This document shows positions 1-7,545 of a DNA stretch of 19,378 bases, one piece after another. The stretch is taken from contig PXDE01000160.1 in assembly GCA_003566475.1 (NCBI GenBank), positions 1 to 19,378 on the forward strand, written 5' to 3'. The position numbers were made by a program, and so were the translations under genes. Position 1 is the first letter of the stretch. Every line of letters starts with the position of its first letter. The notes under the pieces were generated by a model. It was given only the letters and a program-made list of their open reading frames with translations. It did not search any database and was not told the origin of the DNA. The stretch is from PVC group bacterium. Lineage in GTDB: Bacteria > Verrucomicrobiota > Kiritimatiellia > SS1-B-03-39 > PXDE01.

Positions 1-70
1 AGTTCTGGGGGGATAGTAGTACAGAGGGGACAGAGGTTCGACGAGGGGAAAGGGGGAGCCACAGACGTAG

Positions 71-260
71 CGCCCAATTCCGATTGGGCGTTTCTGGGGG
101 CCCAGGTCCGCGGGCGTGCGGAAACTCCCACTTGGAAGTGGGAGCTACGGTGGCGTCCATCGCTGACTGGGCGGCTTCCGGGGCCACAGCGCCCCAAGCC
201 CGCGCAGACTCCCACTTGGAAGTGGGAGCTACGGACGTGGCGCCCAGTTCCGACTGGGCG
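71..260. repeat. Tandem palindrome (REP-like) array
   Basis: Two kinds of palindrome alternate with a period of about 84 bp. Type A is CGCCCAAT-tccg-ATTGGGCG at 71-90 and CGCCCAGT-tccg-ACTGGGCG at 241-260; one base pair differs but changes on both arms, so pairing is kept. A degenerate A copy lies at about 154-173. Type B, CTCCCACTTGGAAGTGGGAG, is identical at 125-144 and 209-228. The array fills the gap downstream of the FHA gene. I see no gene in 1-342. It could act as an mRNA-end hairpin for the FHA transcript; that role is inference. Confidence 0.85.
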
Positions 261-342
261 TCTTCCAGGGTCGCCTGCGGTTGAACGTCCCTGGCGATTC
301 CTGCCCGCAAGCTCTTTCCTGGCCCCATGCGCCCCGGACGGC

Positions 343-1029
343 CTACGGCTCGTCGTCGGGGTGCGAGGCTCCCTGCTGCCCCAACCTTGCCCGGATGGCC
401 CGGACCTCCTCCTCGAGCCCGTCCAGCCGCCGGTGCAGGTCGTCGGGGCCGGCGCGGCCTCCTGCCTCCCAGGCATCGAGGCGGCCTTCGGTCACGGTCA
501 CCCGGGAGCGCAGATCGCGCAGGTTTGCCTCCAGCGCCACCAGGTCCACCGCCTCCCGGTCTTCGGGCAAGGGAACCGGCTCGGGTACCTCGCCGGGGCC
601 GGGCATCCAGGCCGCCACCTGGGCCACCAAGAGCAGCACTTGGAGCAGGAACAGGATCAGCACCACGGGGCCCGCCCAGGCCACCCACCGGGGCACGGCG
701 GCGCCGTCGGCGGCGGGACGCTTCGGCGGCAGCAGCGGCTGCATGTCCTGGAATTCGATCCGATGCGCCCCCACCTCGATCACGTCCCCGGTCCGCAGCC
801 GGTGCTCATCGATCTCCTGCTTGTTGACCACGGTGCGGTTCAGCGAGCCCAGGTCGCGCACCACGTAGCCCTCCGTCCGCTTCTCGATCACCATATGGTT
901 CCACGACACCCGGTCGTCGCCGGTCAGCACCACGTCAGCACGGGCGTTTCGGCCTACGGCCACCAGCGGCTGGTCCAGGACCACGACGCGGGAGGGGAGG
1001 TCCGGGCTCTGGATGGTCAGTCGGATCAT
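343..1029 (-). CDS. FHA-domain single-pass membrane protein
   Basis: A 228-residue protein with an N-terminal forkhead-associated domain, a phosphothreonine-peptide recognition module (about residues 5-95). Visible FHA landmarks are VGR (25-27), the S-x-x-H motif S42/H45 and DLGSLNRT (59-66), where the usual N-G is N-R. A hydrophobic segment at about 115-141 predicts one membrane span, followed by a Pro/Glu-rich stretch and a charged heptad-like C-terminus (about 160-216) that looks like a coiled coil. The FHA domain would face the cytoplasm. I chose ATG 1029 because GAGG lies 5 nt upstream; a GTG two codons earlier is possible. It is transcribed divergently from the ECF sigma operon, so a role in sensing kinase signalling at the envelope is possible, but no kinase is visible here and the partner is unknown. 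Confidence 0.85.
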   Translation of the reverse strand: MIRLTIQSPDLPSRVVVLDQPLVAVGRNARADVVLTGDDRVSWNHMVIEKRTEGYVVRDLGSLNRTVVNKQEIDEHRLRTGDVIEVGAHRIEFQDMQPLLPPKRPAADGAAVPRWVAWAGPVVLILFLLQVLLLVAQVAAWMPGPGEVPEPVPLPEDREAVDLVALEANLRDLRSRVTVTEGRLDAWEAGGRAGPDDLHRRLDGLEEEVRAIRARLGQQGASHPDDEP

Positions 1030-1161
1030 GCGCACCTCGACGGGGAAGCTCGCAGGCTACGCCAGGCGCGGGCGCGGCGCAACGCGGATCGGGCGCGGTT
1101 TGGCCTTGCCCGCGGGCGGGGGCATGTCGCAACGTTCTCCCTGAACCACACCCGAGGCCCT

Positions 1162-1737
1162 ATGGATTCCGACTCCGTCCCCTCCCTGCAGCCCGAGCGC
1201 TGGCTGGAGGAGCATGGCGACTACCTGTTCAACTACGCGGTGTCCCGGGTCCGCGACGCCGCCACCGCCGAGGACATGGTCCAGGAGACCTTCCTGGCCG
1301 CGCTGAAGACCGGCGAGCGGTTCTCCGGCCGGTCCTCCGAGCGCACCTGGCTCACCGGCATCCTCAAGCACAAGATTCTCGACTACTTCCGCAAGGCCTC
1401 CCGCGAGCAGACCTACGGCGAGCCCCAGGAGGCTGAGAACCTGGAGATCGACGCCTTCTTCGACCGCTGGGGCCGCTGGAAGGCCTCCCCGCCGGACTGG
1501 CAGGTGAAGCCCGACCGCGCTTACGAGAACCAGGAGTTCGCCGGCGTGCTCGAATCCTGCCTCAACGCCCTCCGCCCCCGGCTCAAGGCCGCCTTCACCC
1601 TCCGCGAGGTCGAGGGCCTGACCACCGAGGAGATCTGTAAGGCGCTCGACATCACCCCGACCAACCTCTGGGTCATGATCACCCGCGCCCGCATGGCCCT
1701 TCGCGATTGCCTCACCAAGAACTGGTTCGGAGCCTAG
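1162..1737 (+). CDS. ECF-type RNA polymerase sigma factor
   Basis: A 191-residue sigma-70 family factor of the extracytoplasmic-function type. Region 2 spans about residues 18-83, with the core-binding/-10-recognition helices around AEDMVQETFLAALK and TWLTGILKHKILDYFRK. Region 4 spans about 127-185, with the -35-binding helix-turn-helix around LTTEEICKALDITPTNLWV. An extended acidic and Trp-containing linker (about 85-125) separates them. The open frame continues far upstream, but similarity begins only at ATG 1162, which has GAGG 4 nt before it, so the upstream part is excluded. The zinc-finger anti-sigma gene starts 7 nt downstream, the standard arrangement for ECF control. It probably directs RNA polymerase to its own operon and to envelope-related genes; no promoter motif could be assigned with confidence. 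Confidence 0.92.
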   Translation: MDSDSVPSLQPERWLEEHGDYLFNYAVSRVRDAATAEDMVQETFLAALKTGERFSGRSSERTWLTGILKHKILDYFRKASREQTYGEPQEAENLEIDAFFDRWGRWKASPPDWQVKPDRAYENQEFAGVLESCLNALRPRLKAAFTLREVEGLTTEEICKALDITPTNLWVMITRARMALRDCLTKNWFGA

Positions 1738-1744
1738 ACCCGCG

Positions 1745-2038
1745 TTGAAATTTGTCGTCCACTGCAAACACGCCGCGCATCTCGCCGCCGAGTCCATGAC
1801 CCGGCCCCTGACCCGCTGGGAGCGTGTGCAGCTCCGCTGGCACAACTTCATCTGCCCCCCCTGCCACAAAATGGAGACCCAGTTCGGGGTCATCCGGACG
1901 GCCATCGACCGCATTGTCCGCGAGCCCGCCCTCAAGACGCGCCTCTCCCCCGAGGCCAAGGAGCGGCTGCGGAACAAGATCGAGGAGGCGGCCAAGGACA
2001 TCGACGCCCCGCCGGGCCCGCCGCCGGCGTCTCCGTGA
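1745..2038 (+). CDS. zf-HC2 type anti-sigma factor
   Basis: A 97-residue protein with a zinc-finger anti-sigma signature: C7, then H33-x3-C37-x2-C40 (HNFICPPC), with the ER..LR.H helix pattern between them. Such proteins bind their cognate ECF sigma and hold it inactive. There is no obvious membrane span; the C-terminus is basic/acidic helical then Pro-rich, so it would act as a soluble anti-sigma factor rather than a transmembrane one. The start is TTG at 1745; the first ATG downstream would remove C7, so TTG is preferred. A weak GGAG lies 12 nt upstream. Its stop overlaps the GTG of the Mur ligase (GTGA), indicating translational coupling. Confidence 0.82.
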   Translation: MKFVVHCKHAAHLAAESMTRPLTRWERVQLRWHNFICPPCHKMETQFGVIRTAIDRIVREPALKTRLSPEAKERLRNKIEEAAKDIDAPPGPPPASP

Positions 2039-3366
2039 CGCCCGCCCCGACCCATCACATTGTCGGCGTGGGCGGGGTGGGCATGAGCGCCGTCGCCCAC
2101 CTGCTCCGGGCCCAGGGGCTCACGGTTACGGGTTCTGACCGCGAGACGGATCGGGGGGGCCTGACGCCATCCCTGGAACGTCTGGTTCGGGCGGGCGTCT
2201 ACCTGGTTCCCCAGGACGGCTCGGGGATCACGACCTCAACCACGTCGGTCATCGTCAGCACCGCCATCGAGGCCGACAACCCCGACCTTGCAACGGCCAC
2301 CCGCCTGGGCATCCCGGTCCGGCACCGCTCCGAACCCGTGGCCGACGTCATGGCCGGCCGCCTCTCCGTCGCCGTGGCCGGAACCTCCGGCAAGACCACG
2401 GTGACCGGCATGCTGGGCTGGATCCTCGAACAGACCGGTCGCGATCCCCTGGTGGTCAATGGCGGGGCCGTGCTCGCCTGGCGAGCGGACGACCGCATTG
2501 GCAATGTCCGCTGGAGCGAGCACGGCCCGGCCGTGATCGAGGCGGACGAGAGCGACCGCTCCTTCCTCCGGTTCCGGCCCGATGTCGCTGTGGTCACCAA
2601 CCTCTCCGCCGATCATTTCCGAATCGACGAGACTAGGGTCCTGTTCCAGGAGTTTCTCTCCGGCGTCCGGAAGGCCGTGGTCTCGCCGCCCGGTCTGGGC
2701 TTGCCCCTCCCCCCCGGCGTCCAAGGTCTGGACGAAACCGTCCAGGGTCTGGACGAACGTTCGGAGTTCCTGTTCCGAGGTCATCTCGTTCGCCTGGCCC
2801 TGCCGGGACGCCACAACCGGGAGAACGCGGTCCTGGCGCTGCGGACGGCGGAAGCTCTGGGGGTCGATCCGGCCGACGCGGCGGCCGCCCTGTCCACGTT
2901 TAGCGGCATTGAGCGCAGGCTGGAACTCGTCGGCGAGTCGGGTGGCGTCCGGGTGTATGACGACTACGCCCACAACCCGGCCAAGATCGCGGCCTCCCTG
3001 CGGGCGCTTCAGGAGCTGACCCCGGCCGTGGGCGCGGTCTGGCGTCCGCACGGATACGGGCCGCTCCGCGCCATGACCGACGAGCTGGCCGAAATCCTGG
3101 CCGACGTGCTCCGGGAGGAGGATTCGCTGCTGGTGCTCCCGGTGTACGACGCGGGCGGAACCGCCGACCGGAGCGTCACTCCCGCCCCGCTGGTCGAGCG
3201 TCTTCAACAGGCAGGCCGGAACGCCCGCCTCGTGGCCACCCCTGACGAGGCCCGCGACCGTCTGCTCACCTTCGCCCGCCCCGGCCACATCCTGGTCACC
3301 ATGGGCGCCCGCGACCCCGGTCTTCCCAGCCTCGCGGGGGAACTGGTCAGGCGTTTACGTTCGTAG
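2035..3366 (+). CDS. MurC-like Mur ligase (UDP-MurNAc ligase family)
   Basis: A 443-residue ATP-dependent Mur ligase, closest in pattern to UDP-N-acetylmuramate-L-alanine ligase. The N-terminal UDP-binding motif HIVGVGGVGMSAVAH is followed by the P-loop GTSGKTT (116-122, Lys 120). Then come EADESDRSFL and VVTNLSADHF in the central domain, and DDYAHNPAK in the C-terminal domain. MurC normally has GTHGKTT and DDYAHHP, so Ser for His and Asn for His mark a divergent subfamily; VWRPHGYGP also replaces the usual QPHRYTR-type motif. It may be the cell's MurC or a specialised paralogue. GTG 2035 overlaps the anti-sigma stop by 4 nt, placing a peptidoglycan-type ligase under the ECF operon. Residues 229-242 contain VQGLDETVQGLDER, encoded by two tandem 15-nt palindromes and looking like an insertion in a loop. 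Confidence 0.85.
   Translation: MTPAPTHHIVGVGGVGMSAVAHLLRAQGLTVTGSDRETDRGGLTPSLERLVRAGVYLVPQDGSGITTSTTSVIVSTAIEADNPDLATATRLGIPVRHRSEPVADVMAGRLSVAVAGTSGKTTVTGMLGWILEQTGRDPLVVNGGAVLAWRADDRIGNVRWSEHGPAVIEADESDRSFLRFRPDVAVVTNLSADHFRIDETRVLFQEFLSGVRKAVVSPPGLGLPLPPGVQGLDETVQGLDERSEFLFRGHLVRLALPGRHNRENAVLALRTAEALGVDPADAAAALSTFSGIERRLELVGESGGVRVYDDYAHNPAKIAASLRALQELTPAVGAVWRPHGYGPLRAMTDELAEILADVLREEDSLLVLPVYDAGGTADRSVTPAPLVERLQQAGRNARLVATPDEARDRLLTFARPGHILVTMGARDPGLPSLAGELVRRLRS
2719..2754. repeat. Tandem GTCCA-N5-TGGAC palindromes inside Mur ligase
   Basis: Two 15-nt perfect palindromes, GTCCAAGGTCTGGAC (2719-2733) and GTCCAGGGTCTGGAC (2740-2754), sit 21 nt apart start to start. They are read in frame as VQGLDET-VQGLDE. 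The flanking protein sequence reads like an ordinary Mur ligase loop. The same tandem element lies in the ABC-like gene at 11518-11553. Confidence 0.92.
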
Positions 3367-3482
3367 ATGTCTGGTGGTCGCTATGGATGCGGATCCTCGG
3401 CACTGTCTACTTCCATCGGGCCCCTGACGAAACCGGCTCCATCCGGTCAATGGAGTGTTCCGGGCCCGCCGCCGGATGCTGT

Positions 3483-3536
3483 GACCGGTCGCCCAACCGG
3501 TCAGATTCGTGTCCGGTCGGATCGTTTTCCGACCGG
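3483..3536. repeat. Two adjacent hairpins upstream of mannosidase
   Basis: Perfect arms of 7 bp (3483-3489 with 3496-3502) and 9 bp (3513-3521 with 3528-3536). The sequence GTCCGGTCGGA at 3511-3521 is the reverse complement of 11 bases inside the 18807-18834 palindrome, suggesting a related repeat family. Confidence 0.75.
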
Positions 3537-3567
3537 TTGTCTCCGTGCGGACCGCCCCTTCCCCGCC

Positions 3568-3582
3568 GTCCAGACCTTGGAA
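3568..3582. repeat. Single diverged copy of the GTCCA-N5-TGGAC palindrome
   Basis: GTCCAGACCTTGGAA matches the tandem elements in the Mur ligase and ABC-like genes except for one arm base (TGGAA for TGGAC). No second unit is present 21 nt away. It is intergenic. Confidence 0.5.
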
Positions 3583-3735
3583 CCGGCGCGAATGGCGCTC
3601 CGCACCCCCGTAGGTCGGCCATTCCTGGCTGACCTCATGGGGACGAGATGGCATGGCACCGGCCGGATCCGTATTGATTCCTCCGGCCCTTCTGGCCCAT
3701 GGTTCCGCATCCATCCCCAAGGAGCCGTCGCCCCC

Positions 3736-6630
3736 ATGGCCACTTCCGCGCTTCAAGATCTCCTCGCCACCGCCGCCGCCCACACCCGGCACCAGATCGA
3801 GCGCATCGAGTCCCAGCTCGACTTCGCGGAACGGCTGTGCGGACTCCACGCGGAGCAGGCCGAGGCGTGGCGGCCCCTGATCGCCGCCGCCCGGGAGCGG
3901 GTGGCCAGGGCCCTGAAGGAACGCGCGCTCGACTCGGTGGCCGACGCGGTCGCCGAGGCAGAGACCATCCTCGCCCCCCTGGCCAAGGCGGCCAAACGGT
4001 ACACCATCCACCTGGTGGGCCATGCCCACATCGACATGAACTGGATGTGGTCGTGGCCGGAGACCGTGTCGGTGACCGTGGACACCTTCGCCACCGTGCT
4101 CCGGCTCATGGAGACCTTCCCTGAGTTCACCTTCTCCCAGAGCCAGGCCAGCACCTACGAGATCGTGGAACGGCTCCGGCCGGACCTGTTCGAGGCCATC
4201 CGGGCCCGGGTGGCCGAGGGCCGGTGGGAAGTGCTGGCCAGCCACTGGGTGGAAGGCGACAAGAATATGGCCGGCGGGGAGAGCCTGTGCCGACACCTGC
4301 TGCTCACCCGGGCCTATTTCAAAGACCGGTTCGGGCTCCGCCCCAGGGACGTGCCGGTGGACTGGTCGCCCGACACCTTCGGCCATCCCGCCACCATGCC
4401 CACCTACCTAGCGCAGGGCGATGTCCGGTACCTCTACCTGCATCGGCCGGGTCACCATTCGCCCGAGAAGCCCGGGGCCTGGTGGTGGGAAGGGCCGGAC
4501 GGGTCGCGGGTGCTGGTCCGCAATGACATGGCCCTGGGGTACAACGGAATCATCGACCCGCAGACCCTGGGTCCCCGCAGCGCGGAGTTCTGCCAGTTCA
4601 CCGGGGGGCGGGATTTCATGTTCGTCTACGGGGTCGGCGACCATGGCGGAGGTCCCACCCGCCGCGACATCCTGCGGGCGCTCGACATGGCCGAATGGCC
4701 GGTGTTCCCGGCCCTCCGGTTCTCCACCGCCCGGACGTTCTTCGGCCGCCTGGCCAGGGCCGGCGACCGGCTGCCGGTTCTGCGCGGCGAGTTCAACACC
4801 GAGTTCTCGGGCTGCTTCACCAGCGAGTCGCTGATCAAGCGGGCCAACCGGCTGGCCGAGAACCGCCTGGCCGACGCCGAGGTGGCCCGCAGCTTCGCCT
4901 GGCTGGCCGCGGACCTGTCCTACCCCGCCGACCTGCTGAACGAGGCCTGGAAGGACACCTTGTTCTCCCACTTTCACGACATCCTGCCCGGCTCCGGCGT
5001 CCACGACACCCGGACCTACACCCACGGCCTGTTCCAGAAATCCATGGCCACCACCGGCACGCTGGAGACGGAGGCGCTGCGGAGGCTGGCCGCCCTCGTG
5101 GACACCCGCGTCGCGAAGGAGGTCGCTCCGCGGGATCTCCCGCCCTCGCACATCACCAGCTCCCTGGGGGCCGGCGTGGGGTTCCGGTCCGCCGAGGGCG
5201 AGCTTCCGCACTCGGATCAGAGCGGCGGCGACGGGCCGCGCCCGCTGGTGGTGTTCAACCCCACCGACCGGGAGCGGACGGAGGTGGTCGAAGCCACCCT
5301 GTGGGATCATGCCCTGCCCGGCACCAGGCCATTCCTCCACCGCACCTATCGGGTCCGGGGGCCGGAGGGCGACCTCATCTCCGCCCAGCCGGTGCGGCAG
5401 GGCCGCTACTGGGGTCACGAATTCCAGACCGTCGCCTTCCCGGTGCAGGTGCCCGCCTTCGGCTACCGGCTCTGCTCGGTGGAGGAGGGAACCGCGGGCG
5501 AAGACGCGCCGGCGGCCCGCCAGCTTGGCTGGACCCACCCCTGCAACTACGCACCGCCCGAGCGGAGTCCCGAGGGCCTGGAGAACGACCGCCTGCGGAT
5601 TGAACTCGCACCGGAGACCGGCGGGATCCGCAGCCTGCTCGACAAGGCCAGCGGGCTCGACCTGATCGGCCCCTGCGGGCCGGCTCGGATCCTCGAGTAT
5701 GCTGTGGAGCGGCCGCACGGCATGACCGCCTGGAACGCTGATCACACCGGGCCGGCCGAGCACCCGGTGGTGACCGCCATCCGCCGGGAGGGGAACGGTC
5801 CTCACCTCGCCGCCATCGCCGTGGACCTCCGGATCCGCGAGTCCAACCTCACGCTGACCTACAGCCTGCGGGGGGACGATCCGCGGCTGCACCTTCAGGT
5901 GCAGGGGGTCTGGTTTCAACGCGGGACCAAGGAGACCGGCGTGCCGGTACTCCGGCTGGCCCTGCCGCTCGCGCTCACCGAGGCCCGCACCCGGTCCGAA
6001 ATCCCGTTCGGGGCGGTCGACCGCGCCTTCCGCGACGGCGAGGAGATGCCGATGCTGCAGTGGACTCAGGTCATGGGGCGTACGGACGATACGGAGGCTG
6101 GGATCCTGCTGGCCAACGACGCCAAGCATGGCACCTCCCTCACCGGCAGCACCCTGCGGGTCACCCTGATCCGGTCAAGTTATGACCCCGATATCCTGCC
6201 CGAGATTGGACAGCACGACATGCGATTCACCCTGCGTCCGTGGGCTGGCGACCTCCCGGTGGAGACCGCCATCCGCGAAGGAACCGCGCTGAACCGCCCG
6301 CTCAAGGTGGTCAGCACCGATGTCCACGCCGGCCCCTGGCCCGCCGCGGCCAGCCTGCTTGAGACCGAACCCACAGCCGCCGTGGTGTGCGGCCTCAAGC
6401 GCTCGGAGCATGGCAAGGAGCTGGTGGTCCGTCTGATCAACCCCACGGATCAGCCCCTGAAGGCCCGCCTGCGTCCCGATTCCACCCGGCTGGGCAAGCT
6501 GACCCGTGCCCGCCTGCTCGATCTGATGGAGCGGCCGGTCAAGGGCGGCGCCGTCAAGGTCAAGGGCGGCAAGGCGAGCCTGGATCTACCGGCCCGCGGG
6601 CTCGCGACGGTGGCGCTGGGGTTCGCGTAG
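3736..6630 (+). CDS. GH38 family alpha-mannosidase
   Basis: A 964-residue glycoside hydrolase of family 38, which cleaves alpha-mannosidic bonds with retention and needs zinc. The catalytic domain opens with HAHIDMNWMW; by comparison with characterised GH38 enzymes H98 and D100 are zinc ligands. DWSPDTFGHPATMP contains the expected nucleophile D213. SHFHDILPGS supplies the fourth ligand, H414. An N-terminal helical extension (about 1-88) precedes the catalytic barrel and a beta-rich C-terminal half follows, giving a length normal for large GH38 enzymes. No signal peptide is visible, so it is probably cytoplasmic and acts on imported mannosides. The frame is open 369 nt further upstream, but ATG 3736 begins the homologous part and has AAGGAG 11 nt before it. 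It is a monocistronic gene with no sugar-transport neighbour in view. Confidence 0.93.
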   Translation: MATSALQDLLATAAAHTRHQIERIESQLDFAERLCGLHAEQAEAWRPLIAAARERVARALKERALDSVADAVAEAETILAPLAKAAKRYTIHLVGHAHIDMNWMWSWPETVSVTVDTFATVLRLMETFPEFTFSQSQASTYEIVERLRPDLFEAIRARVAEGRWEVLASHWVEGDKNMAGGESLCRHLLLTRAYFKDRFGLRPRDVPVDWSPDTFGHPATMPTYLAQGDVRYLYLHRPGHHSPEKPGAWWWEGPDGSRVLVRNDMALGYNGIIDPQTLGPRSAEFCQFTGGRDFMFVYGVGDHGGGPTRRDILRALDMAEWPVFPALRFSTARTFFGRLARAGDRLPVLRGEFNTEFSGCFTSESLIKRANRLAENRLADAEVARSFAWLAADLSYPADLLNEAWKDTLFSHFHDILPGSGVHDTRTYTHGLFQKSMATTGTLETEALRRLAALVDTRVAKEVAPRDLPPSHITSSLGAGVGFRSAEGELPHSDQSGGDGPRPLVVFNPTDRERTEVVEATLWDHALPGTRPFLHRTYRVRGPEGDLISAQPVRQGRYWGHEFQTVAFPVQVPAFGYRLCSVEEGTAGEDAPAARQLGWTHPCNYAPPERSPEGLENDRLRIELAPETGGIRSLLDKASGLDLIGPCGPARILEYAVERPHGMTAWNADHTGPAEHPVVTAIRREGNGPHLAAIAVDLRIRESNLTLTYSLRGDDPRLHLQVQGVWFQRGTKETGVPVLRLALPLALTEARTRSEIPFGAVDRAFRDGEEMPMLQWTQVMGRTDDTEAGILLANDAKHGTSLTGSTLRVTLIRSSYDPDILPEIGQHDMRFTLRPWAGDLPVETAIREGTALNRPLKVVSTDVHAGPWPAAASLLETEPTAAVVCGLKRSEHGKELVVRLINPTDQPLKARLRPDSTRLGKLTRARLLDLMERPVKGGAVKVKGGKASLDLPARGLATVALGFA

Positions 6631-6824
6631 GCTGTTCAGAGACACCATCGCGCCACCATCACGCCAGACGAATGTCCACAAGCAGGTTGCGCCCAAAGGC
6701 GGCCTCCATCTCGGATCACGGCCGTTCCGAGGTCAGCCAAAGCGGCGTCGCAGGGGTCGCGGCGGCGCCCTCGGGGTGCGGGAACCACGGTACGTGCCGC
6801 AGGCCAGGTGCCGTCCGGGGTTCC

Positions 6825-6889
6825 ATGCCGCCGCAGTCCATGTCGCGGCCCGTCGGCCCGGCGGCCCCCGTTCTGGACTGCGGTGGCAT
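6825..6889. repeat. Inverted repeat with 16-bp arms
   Basis: ATGCCGCCGCAGTCCA (6825-6840) pairs with TGGACTGCGGTGGCAT (6874-6889); 15 of 16 positions match and the remaining one would be a G-U pair in RNA. The 33-nt loop is GC-rich and can itself fold. It lies in a gene-free region. Confidence 0.85.
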
Positions 6890-7141
6890 CGGTCAGCGAA
6901 GGCCCGGCGTCCACCGCGGGACCTCCCGCCTCACAACCCGCATGGCTACCTCACCCCGCGCGACACCGCCTTGGCTTGCCTGGACCAGGCGTTCGATCCC
7001 GAGGAAGACCCGCGCTCTGCTCGGCATTCAACATTCGGAGTTCGACTTCCGACATTTTGCGGTTCCCCGGCGCCCCCCCTCCGAACCGCGAGAATCGATC
7101 GCGATAGCGAATGGCGACCGGAACGCACAACCGACTTCAAT

Positions 7142-7165
7142 GTTCGATGTTGGACGTTCGATGTT
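7142..7165. repeat. Short direct repeat GTTCGATGTT x2
   Basis: Two identical 10-mers at 7142-7151 and 7156-7165, 14 nt apart start to start, just before a dispersed repeat copy. Confidence 0.7.
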
Positions 7166-7176
7166 CCCCGCGCCCC

Positions 7177-7199
7177 GCGTCTCACCCTTCATCCGGCTG
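7177..7199. repeat. Dispersed repeat, copy 1
   Basis: Core TCTCACCCTTCATCCGGCTG, preceded by CCCCGC and followed about 20 nt later by TTCAGCGGCC. The core and the following TTCAGCGGCC element recur at 15557-15579 and after; a variant is at 15277-15299. Confidence 0.7.
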
Positions 7200-7314
7200 A
7201 ACCCCGATGCGGCGGGATTCAGCGGCCGCGACTGACCGCTGAACCCTCACTCTTCGGTGCCGCCCTCGCCGCCAGGCGCTTGAAAGGGTTGAGCCCAGTA
7301 GGCAGATTTCGGGT

Positions 7315-7545
7315 ATGAAAGCGAAGACATCTGTCACACTGGATCCTGAACTTGTTCAGGGCATCGACCGGAGGGCCGGCGATTTCCGGAGCCGATCCGA
7401 GTTCATCGAGGCGGCGGTGGAGCATTATCTTCGTCACCTCGAACGGAGCGAACGGGAGCGCCATGACCTGGAGACCCTGAACCAGAAGGCCGACGCTCTA
7501 AACAAGGAAGCCGAGGATGTACTGGCCTACCAGGTGCCGGTGTGA
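7315..7545 (+). CDS. Ribbon-helix-helix (CopG/MazE-like) antitoxin
   Basis: A 76-residue protein whose first 40 residues fit the ribbon-helix-helix fold: beta strand TSVTLDPELV, then helices around QGIDRRAGDFRSRSEFIEAAVEHYL. The C-terminal part (about 50-76) is a charged helix ending in LNKEAEDVLAYQVPV, a tail style seen in antitoxins encoded just before MazF/PemK-family toxins. It would bind its own promoter and neutralise a toxin. No intact toxin follows: a GTG overlapping its stop opens a short frame that begins VRRGDL and then runs into palindromic repeats. ATG 7315 is the first start in frame; no clear ribosome binding site is visible, which adds some doubt about expression. Confidence 0.8.
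   Translation: MKAKTSVTLDPELVQGIDRRAGDFRSRSEFIEAAVEHYLRHLERSERERHDLETLNQKADALNKEAEDVLAYQVPV

Larger units (their letters stand above)
3367..3735. other. Non-coding gap rich in palindromes before the mannosidase
   Basis: No gene is supported in this 369-bp gap; the mannosidase frame is open through it but without homology-like sequence. It holds several inverted repeats. CATCCGG/CCGGATG lie at 3440-3446 and 3472-3478. GACCGGT-cgccca-ACCGGTC spans 3483-3502. CCGGTCGGA-tcgttt-TCCGACCGG spans 3513-3536. A single GTCCAGACCTTGGAA element lies at 3568-3582. The gap probably contains the mannosidase leader; I could not place a promoter. Confidence 0.7.
6631..7314. other. 684-bp non-coding repeat region
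   Basis: I see no credible gene on either strand; the open frames have no recognisable domains and low-quality composition. The region carries a 16-bp-arm inverted repeat (6825-6889), a GCGGTTC/GAACCGC inverted repeat (7059-7065 with 7083-7089), a GTTCGATGTT direct repeat (7142-7165) and one copy of a dispersed CTCACCCTTCATCCGGCTG element (7177-7199). Its style resembles degenerate dispersed repeats seen in verrucomicrobial genomes. Confidence 0.65.

Noticed and set aside
71..260. CRISPR array
   Set aside because: The repeated units are self-complementary palindromes of two alternating types with diverged, unequal spacers; there are too few units and no cas genes.
361..1161. N-terminal extension of the sigma factor
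   Set aside because: The frame is open but it is antisense to the FHA gene and shows no sigma-like sequence before ATG 1162.
1118..1161. ECF autoregulatory promoter (TGTCGCAACGTT before the sigma gene)
   Set aside because: An AAC-containing -35-like motif is present, but the matching -10 would fall almost on the start codon, and there is no second copy for comparison.
3367..3735. N-terminal extension of the mannosidase
   Set aside because: The sequence consists of palindromes and low-complexity codons; a ribosome binding site and the family start fit ATG 3736.
4408..6129. Long minus-strand frame opposite the mannosidase
   Set aside because: It is a GC-rich shadow of the mannosidase codons with no recognisable domain.
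6387..7318. Plus-strand frames across the repeat region
   Set aside because: Composition is Arg/Pro-rich, no domains or ribosome binding sites are seen, and the frames cross inverted repeats.
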